This document shows positions 37,801-48,505 of a stretch of DNA of 64,000 nucleotides, piece by piece. The stretch lies in contig CM051521.1 in NCBI GenBank assembly GCA_028015205.1, forward strand, positions 120,598,614 to 120,662,613, written 5' to 3'. The translations under genes and the position numbers were made by a program. The notes below the pieces were generated by a model. It saw only the letters and a program-made list of their open reading frames with translations. It did not search any database and was not told the origin of the DNA. The DNA is from Mytilisepta virgata. Its lineage: Eukaryota; Mollusca; Bivalvia; Mytilida; Mytilidae. Positions within the stretch are counted from its first letter, which is position 1; every line of letters begins with the position of its first letter.

Positions 37801-40800
37801 AAGTGCAACTCCTCCTGAACCAGTAAGTGGATTTTGATGAAACTTCATATGAAATTGGAGGGCCTCGGTGGCCGAGTGGTCTTGGTAGTTCATGACTACT
37901 ACTGATCACTAGCCTGTCAACGCTGGGGTTGTGAGTTCGAATCTCACCTGTGGCGGGGTGTGTTCGACTCTGATCTTAATTGACAAGGATTGCCAATTTT
38001 CCTACCGAAGGTCGGTGGTTCTCTCCGGGTACTCCGGCTTCCTCCACCAATAAAAACTGGCCGCCGCGAAATGGCCAAAGTGTGCTGAAAACAGCGTTAA
38101 ACCCCAACTAAACAAACAAACAAACATATGAAGGTTGGGCACCATATGTAGATGTGCATGAAGCAAGATAATTATTGTTTGATTCTTGCAAAGGGAGATA
38201 ATCCAACTTAAGGGTTTTACATGTTTAAAGCTTGTAAGCGCAACTCCTCCTAAATGGCTTATTTTTTATTACACTTAACAGAGTTATAGTACACTACCTG
38301 CAGATGTGCATGAAGGAATATGGTTGCTGTCCAAAATTTTGAAGGGGAGATAATTCAACTTATACTCCCAAATATGATACCAGTATTCCAAAGTTTGAAC
38401 ATTCATAGAACACATGTATTGAAAGCAGGGGGTATCACTCAGTGATGTCAGTCACAGTTCTAGTTTATCATAAAAATACTTTAATTATAACACTTCTCTT
38501 CTATAAACCTATTTTGTAAACAACTGTACATAGATACACAGTAGTGACAGGAATCTGATAATAAGGACATTTTCAAATTTTTGTTTAGCAGTAATACTTT
38601 GTTTCCACAAAAAAATGTCTGGCTTACCCAATATAATTTTAGGATCTCTGGACATATTTTCCCTTAGATAACAAAAAAGGGGAAATTTATATATTATAAC
38701 AAAGAAAAATTAATGGAACTGGTGGGCTGTCAAAAGGGGCATAAAACGGCTAAAATATATGAAATACACAAATCGAACACCAAATATAAAATCGTTAAAA
38801 AAACAACAACAACAATCAAACTAAAAAGTTTTCTGACTATTAAGAAAATTGATAAATATTACATTGTTTTAGAAATAATGTAACATCTTATGAATGTTTG
38901 TTGGTTAATAAATAGACCATGATACTAGAATAACAAACATCTGATACTGTTTAACACAACATGTATTACAATGTTTATCCATAACATTGACTAGCAATAA
39001 GGATAAAATTAGGTTTGATGGTCTACACAAAGAGATTATCACATTGACTAGCAATAAGGATAAGATTAGGTTTGATGGTCTACACAAAGAGATTATCACA
39101 TTGACTAGCAATAAGGATAAGATTAGGTTTGATGGTCTACACAAAGAGATTATCACATTGACTAGCAATAAGGATAAGATTAGGTTTGATGGTCTACACA
39201 AAGAGATTATCACATTGACTGGCAATAAGGATAAGATTAGGTTTGATGGTCTCACAAAGAGATTATCACATTGACTGGCAATAAGGATAAGATTAGGTTT
39301 GATGGTCTCACAAAGAGATTATCACATTGACTAGCAATCAGGATAAGGTTAGGTTTGATGGTCTACACAAAGAGATTATCACATTGACTAGCAATAAGGA
39401 TAAGATTAGGTTTGATGGTCTACACAAAGAGATTATCACATTGACTAGCAATCAGGATAAGGTTAGGTTTGATGGTCTACACAAGGAGATTATCACATTG
39501 ACTAGCAATAAGGATAAGATTAGGTTTGATGGTCTCACAAAGAGATTATCACATTGACTAGCAATAAGGAGAAGATTAGGTTTGATGGTCTACACAAAGA
39601 GATTATCACATTGACTAGCAATAAGGATAAGATTAGGTTTGATGGTCTACACAAAGAGATTATAACATTGACTAGCAATAAGGATAAGATTAGGTTTAAT
39701 GGTCTACACAAAGAGATTATCACATTGACTGGCAATAAGGATAAGATTAGGTTTGATGGTCTCACAAAGAGATTATCACATTGACTGGCAATAAGGATAA
39801 GATTAGGTTTGATGGTCTCACAAAGAGATTATCACATTGACTAGCAATAAGGATAAGATTAGGTTTGATGGTCTACACAAAGAGATTATCACATTGATTA
39901 GCAATAAGGATAAGATTAGGTTTGATGGTCTACACAAAGAGATTATCACATTGACTAGCAATAAGGATAAGATTAGGTTTGATTGTCTCACAAAGAGATT
40001 ATCATATTAACTGGCAATAAGGATAAGATTAGGTTTGATGGTCTACACAAAGAGATTATCACATTGACTAGCAATAAGGATAAGGTTAGGTTTGATGGTC
40101 TACACAAAGAGATTATCACATAGACTAGCAATAAGGATAAGATTAGGTTTGATGGTCTACACAAAGAGATTATCACATTGACTAGCAATAAGGATAAGAT
40201 TAGGTTTGATGGTCTACACAAAGAGATTATCACATTGACTAGCAATAAGGATAAGATTAGGGTTGATGGTCTACACAAAGAGATTATCACATTGACTAGC
40301 AATAAGGATAAGATTAGGTTTGATGGTCTACACAAAGAGATTATCACACTGACTAGCAATAAGGATAAGATTAGGTTTGATGGTCTCACAAAGAGATTAT
40401 CACATTGACTGGCAATAAGGATAAGATTAGGTTTGATGGTCTCACAAAGAGATTATCACATTGACTAGCAATAAGGATAAGATTAGGTTTGATGGTCTAC
40501 ACAAAGAGATTATCACATTGACTAGCAATCAGGATAAGGTTAGGTTTGATGGTCTACACAAAGAGATTATCACATTGACTAGCAATAAGGATAAGATTAG
40601 GTTTGATGGTCTCACAAAGAGATTATCACATTGACTAGCAATCAGGATAAGGTTAGGTTTGATGGTCTACACAAAGAGATTATCACATTGACTAGCAATA
40701 AGGATAAGATTAGGTTTGATGGTCTCACAAAGAGATTATCACATTGACTAGCAATAAGGATAAGATTAGGTTTGATGGTCTACACAAAGAGATTATCACA

Positions 40801-43800
40801 TTGACTAGCAATAAGGATAAGATTAGGTTTGATGGTCTCACAAAGAGATTATCACATTAACTGGCAATAAGGATAAGATTAGGTTTGATGGTCTACACAA
40901 AGAGATTATCACATTGACTAGCAATAAGGATAAGGTTAGGTTTGATGGTCTACACAAAGAGATTATCACATAGACTAGCAATAAGGATAAGATTAGGTTT
41001 GATGGTCTACACAAAGAGATTATCACATTGACTAGCAATAAGGATAAGATTAGGGTTGATGGTCTACACAAAGAGATTATCACACTGACTAGCAATAAGG
41101 ATAAGATTAGGTTTGATGGTCTCACAAAGAGATTATAACATTGACTTGCAATAAGGATAAGATTAGGTTTGATGGTCTACACAAAGAGATTATCACATTG
41201 ACTAGCAATCAGGATAAGGTTAGGTTTGATGGTCTACACAAAGAGATTATCACATTGACTAGCAATAAGGATAAGATTAGGTTTGATGGTCTCACAAAGA
41301 GATTATCACATTGACTAGCAATAAGGAGAAGATTAGGTTTGATGGTCTACACAAAGAGATTATCACATTGACTAGCAATAAGGATAAGATTAGGTTTGAT
41401 GGTCTACACAAAGAGATTATCACATTGACTAGCAATAAGGATAAGATTAGGTTTGATGGTCTACACAAAGAGATTATCACATTGACTAGCAATAAGGAGA
41501 AGATTAGGTTTGATGGTCTACACAAAGAGATTATCACATTGACTAGCAATAAGGATAAGATTAGGTTTGATGGTCTACACAAAGAGATTATCACATTGAC
41601 TGGCAATAAGGATAAGATTAGGTTTGATGGTCTCACAAAGAGATTATCACATTGACTGGCAATAAGGATAAGATTAGGTTTGATGGTCTCACAAAGAGAT
41701 TATCACATTGACTAGCAATAAGGATAAGATTAGGTTTGATGGTCTACACAAAGAGATTATCACATTGACTAGCAATAAGGATAAGATTAGGTTTGATGGT
41801 CTACACAAAGAGATTATCACATTGACTGGCAATAAGGATAAGATTAGGTTTGATGGTCTCACAAAGAGATTATCATATTGACTGGCAATAAGGATAAGAT
41901 TAGGTTTGATGGTATACACAAAGAGATTATCACATTGACTGGCAATAAGGATATGATTAGGTTTGGTGGTCTATACAAAGAGATTATCACATTGACTGGC
42001 AATAAGGATATGATTAGGTTTGATGGTCTATACAAAGAGATTATCAGGCAAATTATTACAATACATATATATGCATGTATTTGTTGAATGTCTATCCCTG
42101 TGGTAAGCAACTTATCAAATGGCCTTAAAACTTTGTCCTTTGGTAATATGGATTTGATGTGAGTGACAATTACATGTAGCAAATTATTCTGTTCAAACTG
42201 AGGCAGTCTCAAAATGTTGATTCTATTTTTTGTTACAGTTTAGAAGCTCCTCCCTGCAAGTTCCCAGGATATAAAGTCTATCGAGATATGTTAGAATACA
42301 ATCGTTTAGAGGCAGCATATGAAGATCTCATGCACAATGAAAGGTATATACTGTAATCAGTAATGGTCACATATATAATGACCCCGACTAAATCCTAAAA
42401 TATTCACAATTTTATTGAAATAATTTCAGTCTGAAACTTTAAATCTACTACTGATAAAATGTTTTGAATTGTAACAATAATGATAGAATATACAAGGTTA
42501 TAAAATAAAGTAACTTCTCAGCACTATTATACATGATTCTTCATAGGAATGCTGGTAAAACTATCAGGGAAAGGGGGGAGGATTGTTTATTACATGGTTC
42601 ATAAGGACTTAAACTTCAAATTCCATGACATTTCTAGACTTTTTCACAACACTGCTTTTCCATACCTCAATGAAAGATCGTTTTAATTCTTATCTGTAAC
42701 AGAGACAGTTTAAAGCACATTGATGACTAATGCACTAAATAACAAACAAAAGAAGTAGAGATCAGTAAATCTGAAATAACCTAAACAAAATGTCAGCACT
42801 ATTGATAACAGAATAGAATAATTCACCTTCAAAATAACAAACGTGCAAATTAAGATTTTTATTTCAAAGTTCACATAAGACTAGAAGGAAAACAAAGAAA
42901 TTCAAGCATGTTTCAATGACAAAGCCTTAAATTCCATGACTTTCAAAGACCAAAATGAAATTCAAAGACTCCATGACCTGTGCAAACCATGTATTAATGG
43001 TTCAGCAAAAGTTTCAGGGGGGGGATAATACACTTGACATGGGTTATAATACAAATGGTTTATTGGAGAAACACAACAGTACATCATTCCTGAATCAAGT
43101 TTCTCTGTGGCAGTTTTACAATGTCATTTTTCAGTGTATTTACCTGGATGAATGATTTCCATGTGAAGAGAAACTTTGCAAATCCTGTACATGTGGGGCC
43201 ATTATTGAATACTGTATCCAAGTAAGTCTTTTACAAAATTTTAGGATCTTGGGAATTTTTTTGTGTAAATTATAAGCTAGAAATTTAGAGTACCAGAAGA
43301 GAAATACAGACTTAATGTTTGTTTCTTGTCATTAAATTAAACATACCTGGCTAGCAGAATTGGAACTCACAATTTTGTGTGAACAGGCTGGTGGTTTTTG
43401 TAGTTGGGACAAAACACCTAGTCATTGGTTAACTTCATTTGGCATGAAGGCACAGGAAACATTTGTGAAAAGTCATGTTTGGAGGCAATTTATTAGGTAT
43501 AGTATATAATTGGTGTAATTGAGAGGAAAAGACGAGGGAACTGACTTGCGTAACTCAATTACTATGGTATTTCAACTGCTTTTGAATTTATCTTCTTTAG
43601 AACCTCTTTTACTGAAGTCAGACAGCTCATGATCAAACTGTGTCTATATCTTGGGTGATTGAGAACCAAAGATTTTATGTATTACATCAGAATAATTTAA
43701 TTTGAAATGAAAGAAGCAGTTTGACTTGCCAAGCAACATTATACTGTATAATCTACTTTGGGTATTGTGAGGTTACCAACATATTTCTCTGCAGTCCGCA

Positions 43801-44442
43801 ATTAAAATATTTCTGGGCTGAACAAGTTCTTCAAATTAGTGTACATTTTTGATCAGAAAATTCTTGAAAATTAGATTGTAAGGATTGTTTTAAATTGTGG
43901 AACAGGTTATACATTTGTACTTGTATGACCTACTTTGGTCAGTATACTCTTAAGCATAAACCTCAAAGTAGGTTATGTCGATAGCATGTTCCAAAATTGA
44001 AAACAATCCTAAAGAAAATATATATATTCTGGATTCATTATACTTCATTTGGATTTTACTTTTCAGGGTTTTTATGGTCAAATTGGAATCTCATGAATTT
44101 AATGACATTAATCTTTCATATTACTTGTGTGCTATTTATACTACAAAATTTCAAAAACAGAAATTATCATAATTGAATCAAATATTTTTCACTAAACCAA
44201 GAAGCTTGATACTGATTTAAATAAACAAACCCAAAGTACTGTCCTCATGTGAACATTTTATTTCCAGGATGTTGGAGAGTTTTCGTGTAATGAAATCTAG
44301 GATACAGTCATCACTGACTGAAACGTTTCATGAGCCTGCAGTAGAAGAATGGTTACATGTTTATTTTCTGCCAAAGAAAAATAAATTAAAGGACATTGTT
44401 GAGAATGCTAGAAATAGTGGACTTTCTGCCTTGATTGAGTAG
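26324..44442 (+). CDS. HEXD: Hexosaminidase D (GH20), complete coding sequence
   Basis: Thirteen coding exons: 26324-26349, 28466-28520, 29095-29204, 29813-29900, 30249-30327, 31577-31662, 33527-33710, 35188-35256, 35463-35658, 37321-37485, 42239-42343, 43135-43221, 44268-44442 (TAG). Phases join throughout, giving 474 residues (human about 486). HEXD cleaves terminal N-acetylhexosamines, preferring GalNAc; the human enzyme is nucleocytoplasmic. Recognised blocks: LVHLDLKGAPP, EYEDMFPYYG, IIPLVQSFGHFEFVLKHE, FHIGADE (the GH20 catalytic Asp-Glu pair, codons ending exon 6), WDDMLRY, SAFKGATG, YDHYAVLCELLP, and EPAVEEWL near the end. There is no signal peptide: the protein starts MNLMDQNHRLVHLDLKG. 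The start exon begins at acceptor 26293-26294 with stops in all frames before this ATG, so it is part UTR. Introns 7 and 10 hold large tandem arrays; the splice junctions of exons 7 and 8 are themselves amplified. Confidence 0.96.
26780..27345 (+). repeat. Interspersed repeat with three ~160-bp internal copies (HEXD intron 1)
   Basis: TTTTTCTCAGGAACCA(T/C)AC(T)AG followed by CTTCCTGAT(A/C)TTTGGCAT occurs near 26852, 27011 and 27165. Each copy runs through CAGTTTCG(A/T)ATCTGTCG(C/T)ATGTCC to TTTTTGAGATAGAAAAATTT. It is preceded by CGCCTGAGGCAACGTAGGGA. The copies diverge slightly. No protein was recognised. Confidence 0.85.
27403..28315 (+). repeat. 'AGCTCACCTGG' family repeat in HEXD intron 1
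   Basis: Begins TTAGCTCACCTGCATGATGA with ATCACTTGGTGTCTGTCGTC. It has at least five internal modules (CCAATTGGAACCAGACTTGG, TCAGAATTATGTCCGATGA). It ends ATCCAGGTGAACAGTACAGG and GAGCCTCTAATT. HEXD exon 2 starts 150 bp downstream. Confidence 0.85.
30380..30422 (+). mobile_element. SINE 3' tail fragment
   Basis: GTGCTGAAAACGGCATTAAA followed by CCCCAACTAAACAAACAAAC is the 3' end of the same SINE family, 5'-truncated, just after HEXD exon 5. Confidence 0.8.
30522..30668. mobile_element. 147-bp foldback element (HEXD intron 5)
   Basis: GCCCTTTTCTGAAACTCATT and TCAGGTATCACGATTCTGAC are mirrored by GTCAGA-like GAATCAGATTCGTGATACCG, GAAATGAGTTTCCGG and AAAGGGC. The stems are about 40 bp with mismatches, separated by about 65 bp. 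Confidence 0.8.
31745..32085 (+). repeat. Interspersed repeat with CGT/CGG microsatellite (HEXD intron 6)
   Basis: TTTTGTCGAGCCTTCGACTT and CGAAAAAGCGAGACATAGCG lead into (CGT)n(CGG)n at 31803-31842. The phrase GTGGTTAAAGTTTTT(G/A)AAATTTTAATAACTTTC then occurs twice (about 31852 and 32046). It starts about 80 bp after the exon 6 donor, so exon 6 appears to read on in an open frame; that is not coding. Confidence 0.75.
32540..32630. repeat. Foldback element (HEXD intron 6)
   Basis: The arms TTGTGTTTTATGGA and TCCATAAAACATAA are inverted. The inner words GCAATATTGCC/GGGCAATATCC flank a GC-rich centre (TGCGACTGCTGGCCTTG). Confidence 0.75.
33271..33349. repeat. Foldback with perfect 27-bp arms (HEXD intron 6)
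   Basis: 33271-33297 (TGCATGAATATTGGTGAATA and on to TTGTCCC) is perfectly inverted at 33323-33349. The loop is 25 bp. Confidence 0.9.
33711..34713 (+). repeat. 67-bp tandem array derived from HEXD exon 7 3' end plus donor, 15 units
   Basis: Starting exactly at the exon 7 donor there are 15 head-to-tail units, 67 bp each except unit 8 (65 bp). Unit starts: 33711, 33778, 33845, 33912, 33979, 34046, 34113, 34180, 34245, 34312, 34379, 34446, 34513, 34580, 34647. A unit is GTATGTGTTGTTTCAG, then 51 bp copied from the end of exon 7 (CAATAATGTGGGATGAC... to GTGTTACTAG), followed by the next GTATGT. Units 1, 2, 7, 8, 9, 12, 14 and 15 keep the AG before the exon-like core; the others have AA or AT there. 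Confidence 0.95.
35046..35187 (+). repeat. 71-bp tandem copies of the HEXD exon 8 acceptor region
   Basis: AGTCTGGTTTATCTGGACTG occurs at 35046, 35117 and 35188; the third is the true exon 8. The copy at 35117 keeps a TTTTCAG acceptor, whereas the copy at 35046 has TTTTTCAA. More degenerate copies occur at about 34914-34945 and 34994-35020. Using the 35116 acceptor would add 71 nt and shift the frame, so 35187 is the coding acceptor. Confidence 0.9.
35987..36960. mobile_element. Candidate ~970-bp inverted-terminus element (HEXD intron 9)
   Basis: CATGTATATAACAGGGATCC at 35987 is mirrored by GGATCCTTGGTATATACATG ending at 36960, with GGAA/TTCC directly inside. The match is only about 24 bp, so this is tentative. 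The small open frames inside on each strand are not recognised. Confidence 0.45.
37725..38435 (+). repeat. Interspersed repeat split by a SINE (HEXD intron 10)
   Basis: GTCCACCCGCAAACAAAGTT, TAGGTGGGTATATAGGAATC and CCGTCCGTCTGTCC open a repeat. After the SINE (37858-38127) modules with GCAACTCCTCCT and AGATGTGCATGAAG recur. It ends in GGGGGTATCACTCAGTGATG. CATATGAA on both sides of the SINE is a plausible target-site duplication. Confidence 0.7.
37858..38127 (+). mobile_element. tRNA-derived SINE, plus, full length
   Basis: The head GAGGGCCTCGGTGGCCGAGT contains the pol III A-box and GTGAGTTCGAATCTCACC the B-box. The body has GACAAGGATTGCCAATTTTC and CTTCCTCCACCAATAAAAAC. The tail is AAACCCCAACTAAACAAAC with further AAAC units. 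The best-preserved copy in the window; not a functional tRNA gene. Confidence 0.93.
38985..42046. repeat. 57-bp satellite in HEXD intron 10, ~54 copies
   Basis: The unit begins ATTGACTAGCAATAAGGATA, continues with AGATTAGGTTTGATGGTC and ends CAAAGAGATTATCAC. A 56-bp variant lacks one A (GGTCTCACAAAG for GGTCTACACAAAG). Other monomer variants carry CAATCAGGATAAGG, GGAGAAG, TAGACTAGC or ATTAACTGG. A run including TAGACTAGC recurs 850 bp apart (40121, 40971), showing higher-order organisation. Because 57 is divisible by three, both strands stay open for 76-133 codons; these are not genes. Confidence 0.97.
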
Positions 44443-44476
44443 TTGTTTTGTTATGTAGAATAGAAATGTTTATAGC

Positions 44477-44482
44477 AATAAA
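44477..44482 (+). terminator. HEXD poly(A) signal AATAAA
   Basis: Canonical AATAAA, 35 bp after the HEXD stop codon. Confidence 0.6.
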
Positions 44483-45000
44483 AATCTCTTGTCTGTTTCA
44501 TACTCAAAGTTTTAAACATATTAAAAGTTAAGGCCTTTTAGATTTTAGCTTTACATTTTAAATTGAAATAGTATAGGTTTCCATATGCTCATTTTACTAA
44601 AGAGATCATTTCTGAATCTTAACATCCTGAGTTACTGTGTTTGCAACATACATGTATTTCAAAATACAATTTATTGACAGATTATAGACTCAAGATCTAA
44701 TCCAGTGACACCAATCTATCCGTTTATATTTGCATAAAGTTTTTACTGCTGTGGCCACACAATTTATTTTTTACAGAACCGTAGAATTCAGTATCCTCGA
44801 ACCAAACCACTGATCTACATGAAAATGAATCCAATGTATGCACTTTTCTACTGACCCTCCAGTGGATGTCTTGTATCGAATTTCATTTAATCCGTCTAAG
44901 TAGATTGAATTTTTTTTAAAATTTGATCAATATGAAAATATGAAATTATTGTGGTCTCCTGAGACTCCTGAAGACTTTATCAAGATTCAGAGATTTTGAT

Positions 45001-47030
45001 ATCTTACATATCATAAACAAGGAATATGGTTTATTGAGGCAACATTCGTGGTCCATCTCACACCTTACATATCATAAACAAGGAATGGTTTATTGAGGCA
45101 ACATTCGTGGTCCATCTCACACCTTACATATAAACAAGGAATGGTTTATTGAGGCAACATTCGTGGTCCATCTCACACCTTACAATCATAAACAAGGAAT
45201 GGTTTATTGAGGCAACATTCGTGGTCCATCTCACACCTTACATATCATAAACAAGGAATGGTTTATTGAGGGAACATTCGTGGTCCATCTCTCACCTTAC
45301 ATATCATAAACAAAGAATGGTTTATTGTGGTCCATCTCACACCTTACATATCATAAACAAGGAATGGTTATTGTGGTCCATCTCACACCTTACATATCAT
45401 AAACAAGGAATGGTTTATTGAGGCAACATTCGTGGTCCATCTCACAACTTACATATCATAAACAAGGAATGGTTTATTGAGGCAATATTCATGGTCCATC
45501 TCACACCTTACATATCATAAACAAGGAATGGTTTATTGAGGCAACATTCGTGGTCCATCTCACACCTTACATATCATAAACAAGGAACAGTTTATTGAGG
45601 CAACATTCGTGGTCCATCTCACACCTTACATATCATAAACAAGGAATGGTTTGTTAAGGCAACATTCGTGATCCATCTCACACCTTACATATCATAAACA
45701 AGGAATGGTTTATTGAGGCAACATTCGTGGTCCATCTCACACCTTACATATCATAAACAAGGAATGGTTTATTGAGGCAACATTCATGGTCCATCTCACA
45801 CCTTACATATCATAAACAAGGAATGGTTTATTGAGGCAATATTCATGGTCCATCTCACACCTTGCATATCATAAACAAGGAATGGTTTATTGAGGCAATA
45901 TTCATGGTCCATCTCACACCTTACATATCATAAACAAGGAATGGTTTATTGAGGCAACATTCGTGGTCCATCTCGCACCTTAAAATCATAAACAAGGAAT
46001 GGTTTATTGAGGCAACATTCGTGGTCCATCTCACACCTTACATATCATAAACAAGGAATGGTTTATTGTGGTCCATCTCACACCTTACATATCATAAACA
46101 AGGAATGGTTTATTGTGGTCCATCTCACACCTTACATATCATAAACAAGGAATGGTTTATTGTGGTCCATCTCACACCTTACATATCATAAACAAGGAAT
46201 GGTTTATTGTGGTCCATCTCACACCTTACATATCATAAACAAGGAATGGTTATTGTGGTCCATCTCACACCTTACATATCATAAACAAGGAACAGTTTAT
46301 TGAGGCAACATTCGTGGTCCATCTCACACCTTACATATAATAAACAAGGAATGGTTTATTGAGGCAACATTCGTGGTCCATCTCACACCTTACATATCAT
46401 AAACAAGGAATGGTTAATTGAGGCAACATTCATGGTCCATCTCACACCTTACATATCATAAACAAGGAATGGTTTATTGAGGCAACATTCATGGTCAATC
46501 TCACACCTTACATATCATAAACAAGGAACAGTTTATTGAGGCAACATTCGTGGTCCATCTCACACCTTACATATCATAAACAAGGAACAGTTTATTGAGG
46601 CAACATTCGTGGTCCATCTCACACCTTACATATCATAAACAAGGAATGGTTTATTGAGGCAACATTCGTGGTCCATCTCACACCTTACATATCATAAACA
46701 AGGAATGGTTTATTGAGGCAACATTCATGGTCCATCTCACACCTTACATATCATAAACAAGGAATGGTTTACTGAGGCAATATTCATGGTCCATCTCACA
46801 CCTTACATATCATAAACAAGGAATGGTTTATTGAGGCAATATTCATGGTCCATCTCACACCTTACATATCATAAACAAGGAATGGTTTATTGAGGCAACA
46901 TTCGTGGTCCATCTCACACCTTACATATCATAAACAAGGAATGGTTTATTGAGGCAATATTCATGGTCCATCTCACACATTACATATCATAAACAAGGAA
47001 TGGTTTATTGAGGCAACATTCATGGTCCAA
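45001..47030. repeat. 59-bp satellite downstream of HEXD
   Basis: The unit is ACCTTACATATCATAAACAA, then GGAATGGTTTATTGAGGCAA, then CATTCGTGGTCCATCTCAC (59 bp). There are roughly 35 copies. A 47-bp variant lacking AGGCAACATTCG appears singly and in runs (about 45310-45390 and 46050-46270). CATTCATGG and GGAACAG variants are interspersed. It starts about 560 bp after the HEXD stop codon. Confidence 0.96.
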
Positions 47031-47746
47031 CTGAGATGAAATGCAACAACTTTATTCAGCAGTTTCATGGGATGATTAAAATGTGAAAAGTAAATGGACA
47101 ACAGACAGACAATGCGCTCTTGATGGTGACAAACTCACATGGCCTTCGATCAAACTGCATGACTTAAGTTTTTATCACTTGGACTACCCAACTTGGATGT
47201 TTTATAGTGGCAGTTTTCTGTGTGTGGTATTCATTGAGGACTGTAATTGCAGACAATTATTGTTGTCTCCTTCAACAATCTACATCTATATGACCAGCAA
47301 ATATTGATCACATGACCAACCGATCCTGTTAACATGTTTAAAACTGAGAATTATGGAAAGAATCTGGCTAAAATTAGACAAAACTAACTTAACAAAACAT
47401 TGGTTTATTCAACAGATTTCTTTTCCCAAAAAAATGTTTGCCATTTAACTAATCTTTACATTTTAACAGAACTACTTATTATAAAGATAGTACTGAAAAC
47501 TTATTACCAGTACTGTAACAAATTTTGAAAATAATAATATAAGAAAACTTTCTTATCTACATGTATACGTATTAATACTAATTTTCATTACTTTTTGTCT
47601 TTACATAAGAAAACAATCTGCAAGAGTCAAATACAGTAGTGCAAGTACCCAAGATTCCTATCTTGGCAATTCAGATTCTTTTAAGTAGAATTAAACAGCA
47701 GCAGCTGATGTACATGTATTTATTATAAAATTCTTATTTCTAATGA

Positions 47747-47990
47747 GGGGGCTCGGTGGCCGAGTGGTCTAGGTAGTTTGTTGTGACTACTAATGATCAC
47801 TAGCCTGTCAACACTGAGGTTGTGAGTTCTAATCTCACCTGTGGCGGGGTGTGTTCAACTCCGATCTTAATTGACAAGGATTGCCAATTTCATACCGAAG
47901 GTCGGTGGGTCTCTACTGGTACTCCGGCTTCCTCCAAATAGTCAAATTTGCTGAATGGCGTAAAACCCCAACTAAAACTGAACTAAACTA
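47747..47990 (+). mobile_element. tRNA-derived SINE, plus
   Basis: GGGGGCTCGGTGGCCGAGTG, GTGAGTTCTAATCTCACCTG (mutated B-box), GACAAGGATTGCCAATTTC and a shortened tail AAAACCCCAACTAAAACTG. Between HEXD and RNF216. Confidence 0.9.
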
Positions 47991-48282
47991 TTTCTTATGA
48001 TGTCACATATATGGAAGTATGTGTATTACTGAAGAAAATTACTGCTTGAACCTAAATACAGTGATATTAAGGAAGAGATAGGAATGTCTCTAGACAAAAA
48101 CATCACAATAACAAACTACATAATACTTCAATGGTGGTGTATTTACTGTAAAATGTACGTGTACTGGCAACATAATATATTTTCAATGTCAGAGCAGTCT
48201 ACTATTTACGAAATAGTTCCATCACACTGAGGTTCATATAGAACTATTTCTTATCTTATAAATCATTTGTAGACAACTGCAT

Positions 48283-48505
48283 AGTTGGGGTTTTACTCTG
48301 TTTTCAGCACATTTGGCTATTTCGCTGTAGCCAGTTTTTATTGGTGGAGGAAGCCGGAGTACCAGGAGAAAACCACTGACCTTTGATAGGAAAATTGGCA
48401 ATCCTTGTTACACTCCACCAATTTGAACTCACAATCTCAGTGTTGACAGGCTAGTGATTATTAGTAGTCATGACGAACTAACTACACCACTCGGCCACCC
48501 AGCTG
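48283..48505 (-). mobile_element. tRNA-derived SINE, minus, internally deleted
   Basis: On the plus strand: GGGGTTTTACTCTGTTTTCA, GCCAGTTTTTATTGGTGGAG, GGCAATCCTTGT, then CACCACTCGGCCACCCAGC at the head. A short deletion removes part of the region between body and B-box relative to 37858-38127. It forms an inverted pair with the copy at 47747-47990. Confidence 0.88.

Noticed and set aside
37858..38127. tRNA gene
   Set aside because: A- and B-boxes are present, but no complete cloverleaf was recognised. The long body and (AAAC)n tail show a SINE.
38905..42212. Many 76-133-residue open frames on both strands
   Set aside because: They are translations of the 57-bp satellite, which is a multiple of three; the one-base-deleted monomers end them. 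No gene signals.
38985..47030. CRISPR-like regular repeats
   Set aside because: Units are contiguous satellites without unique spacers, in a eukaryotic intron-rich context.
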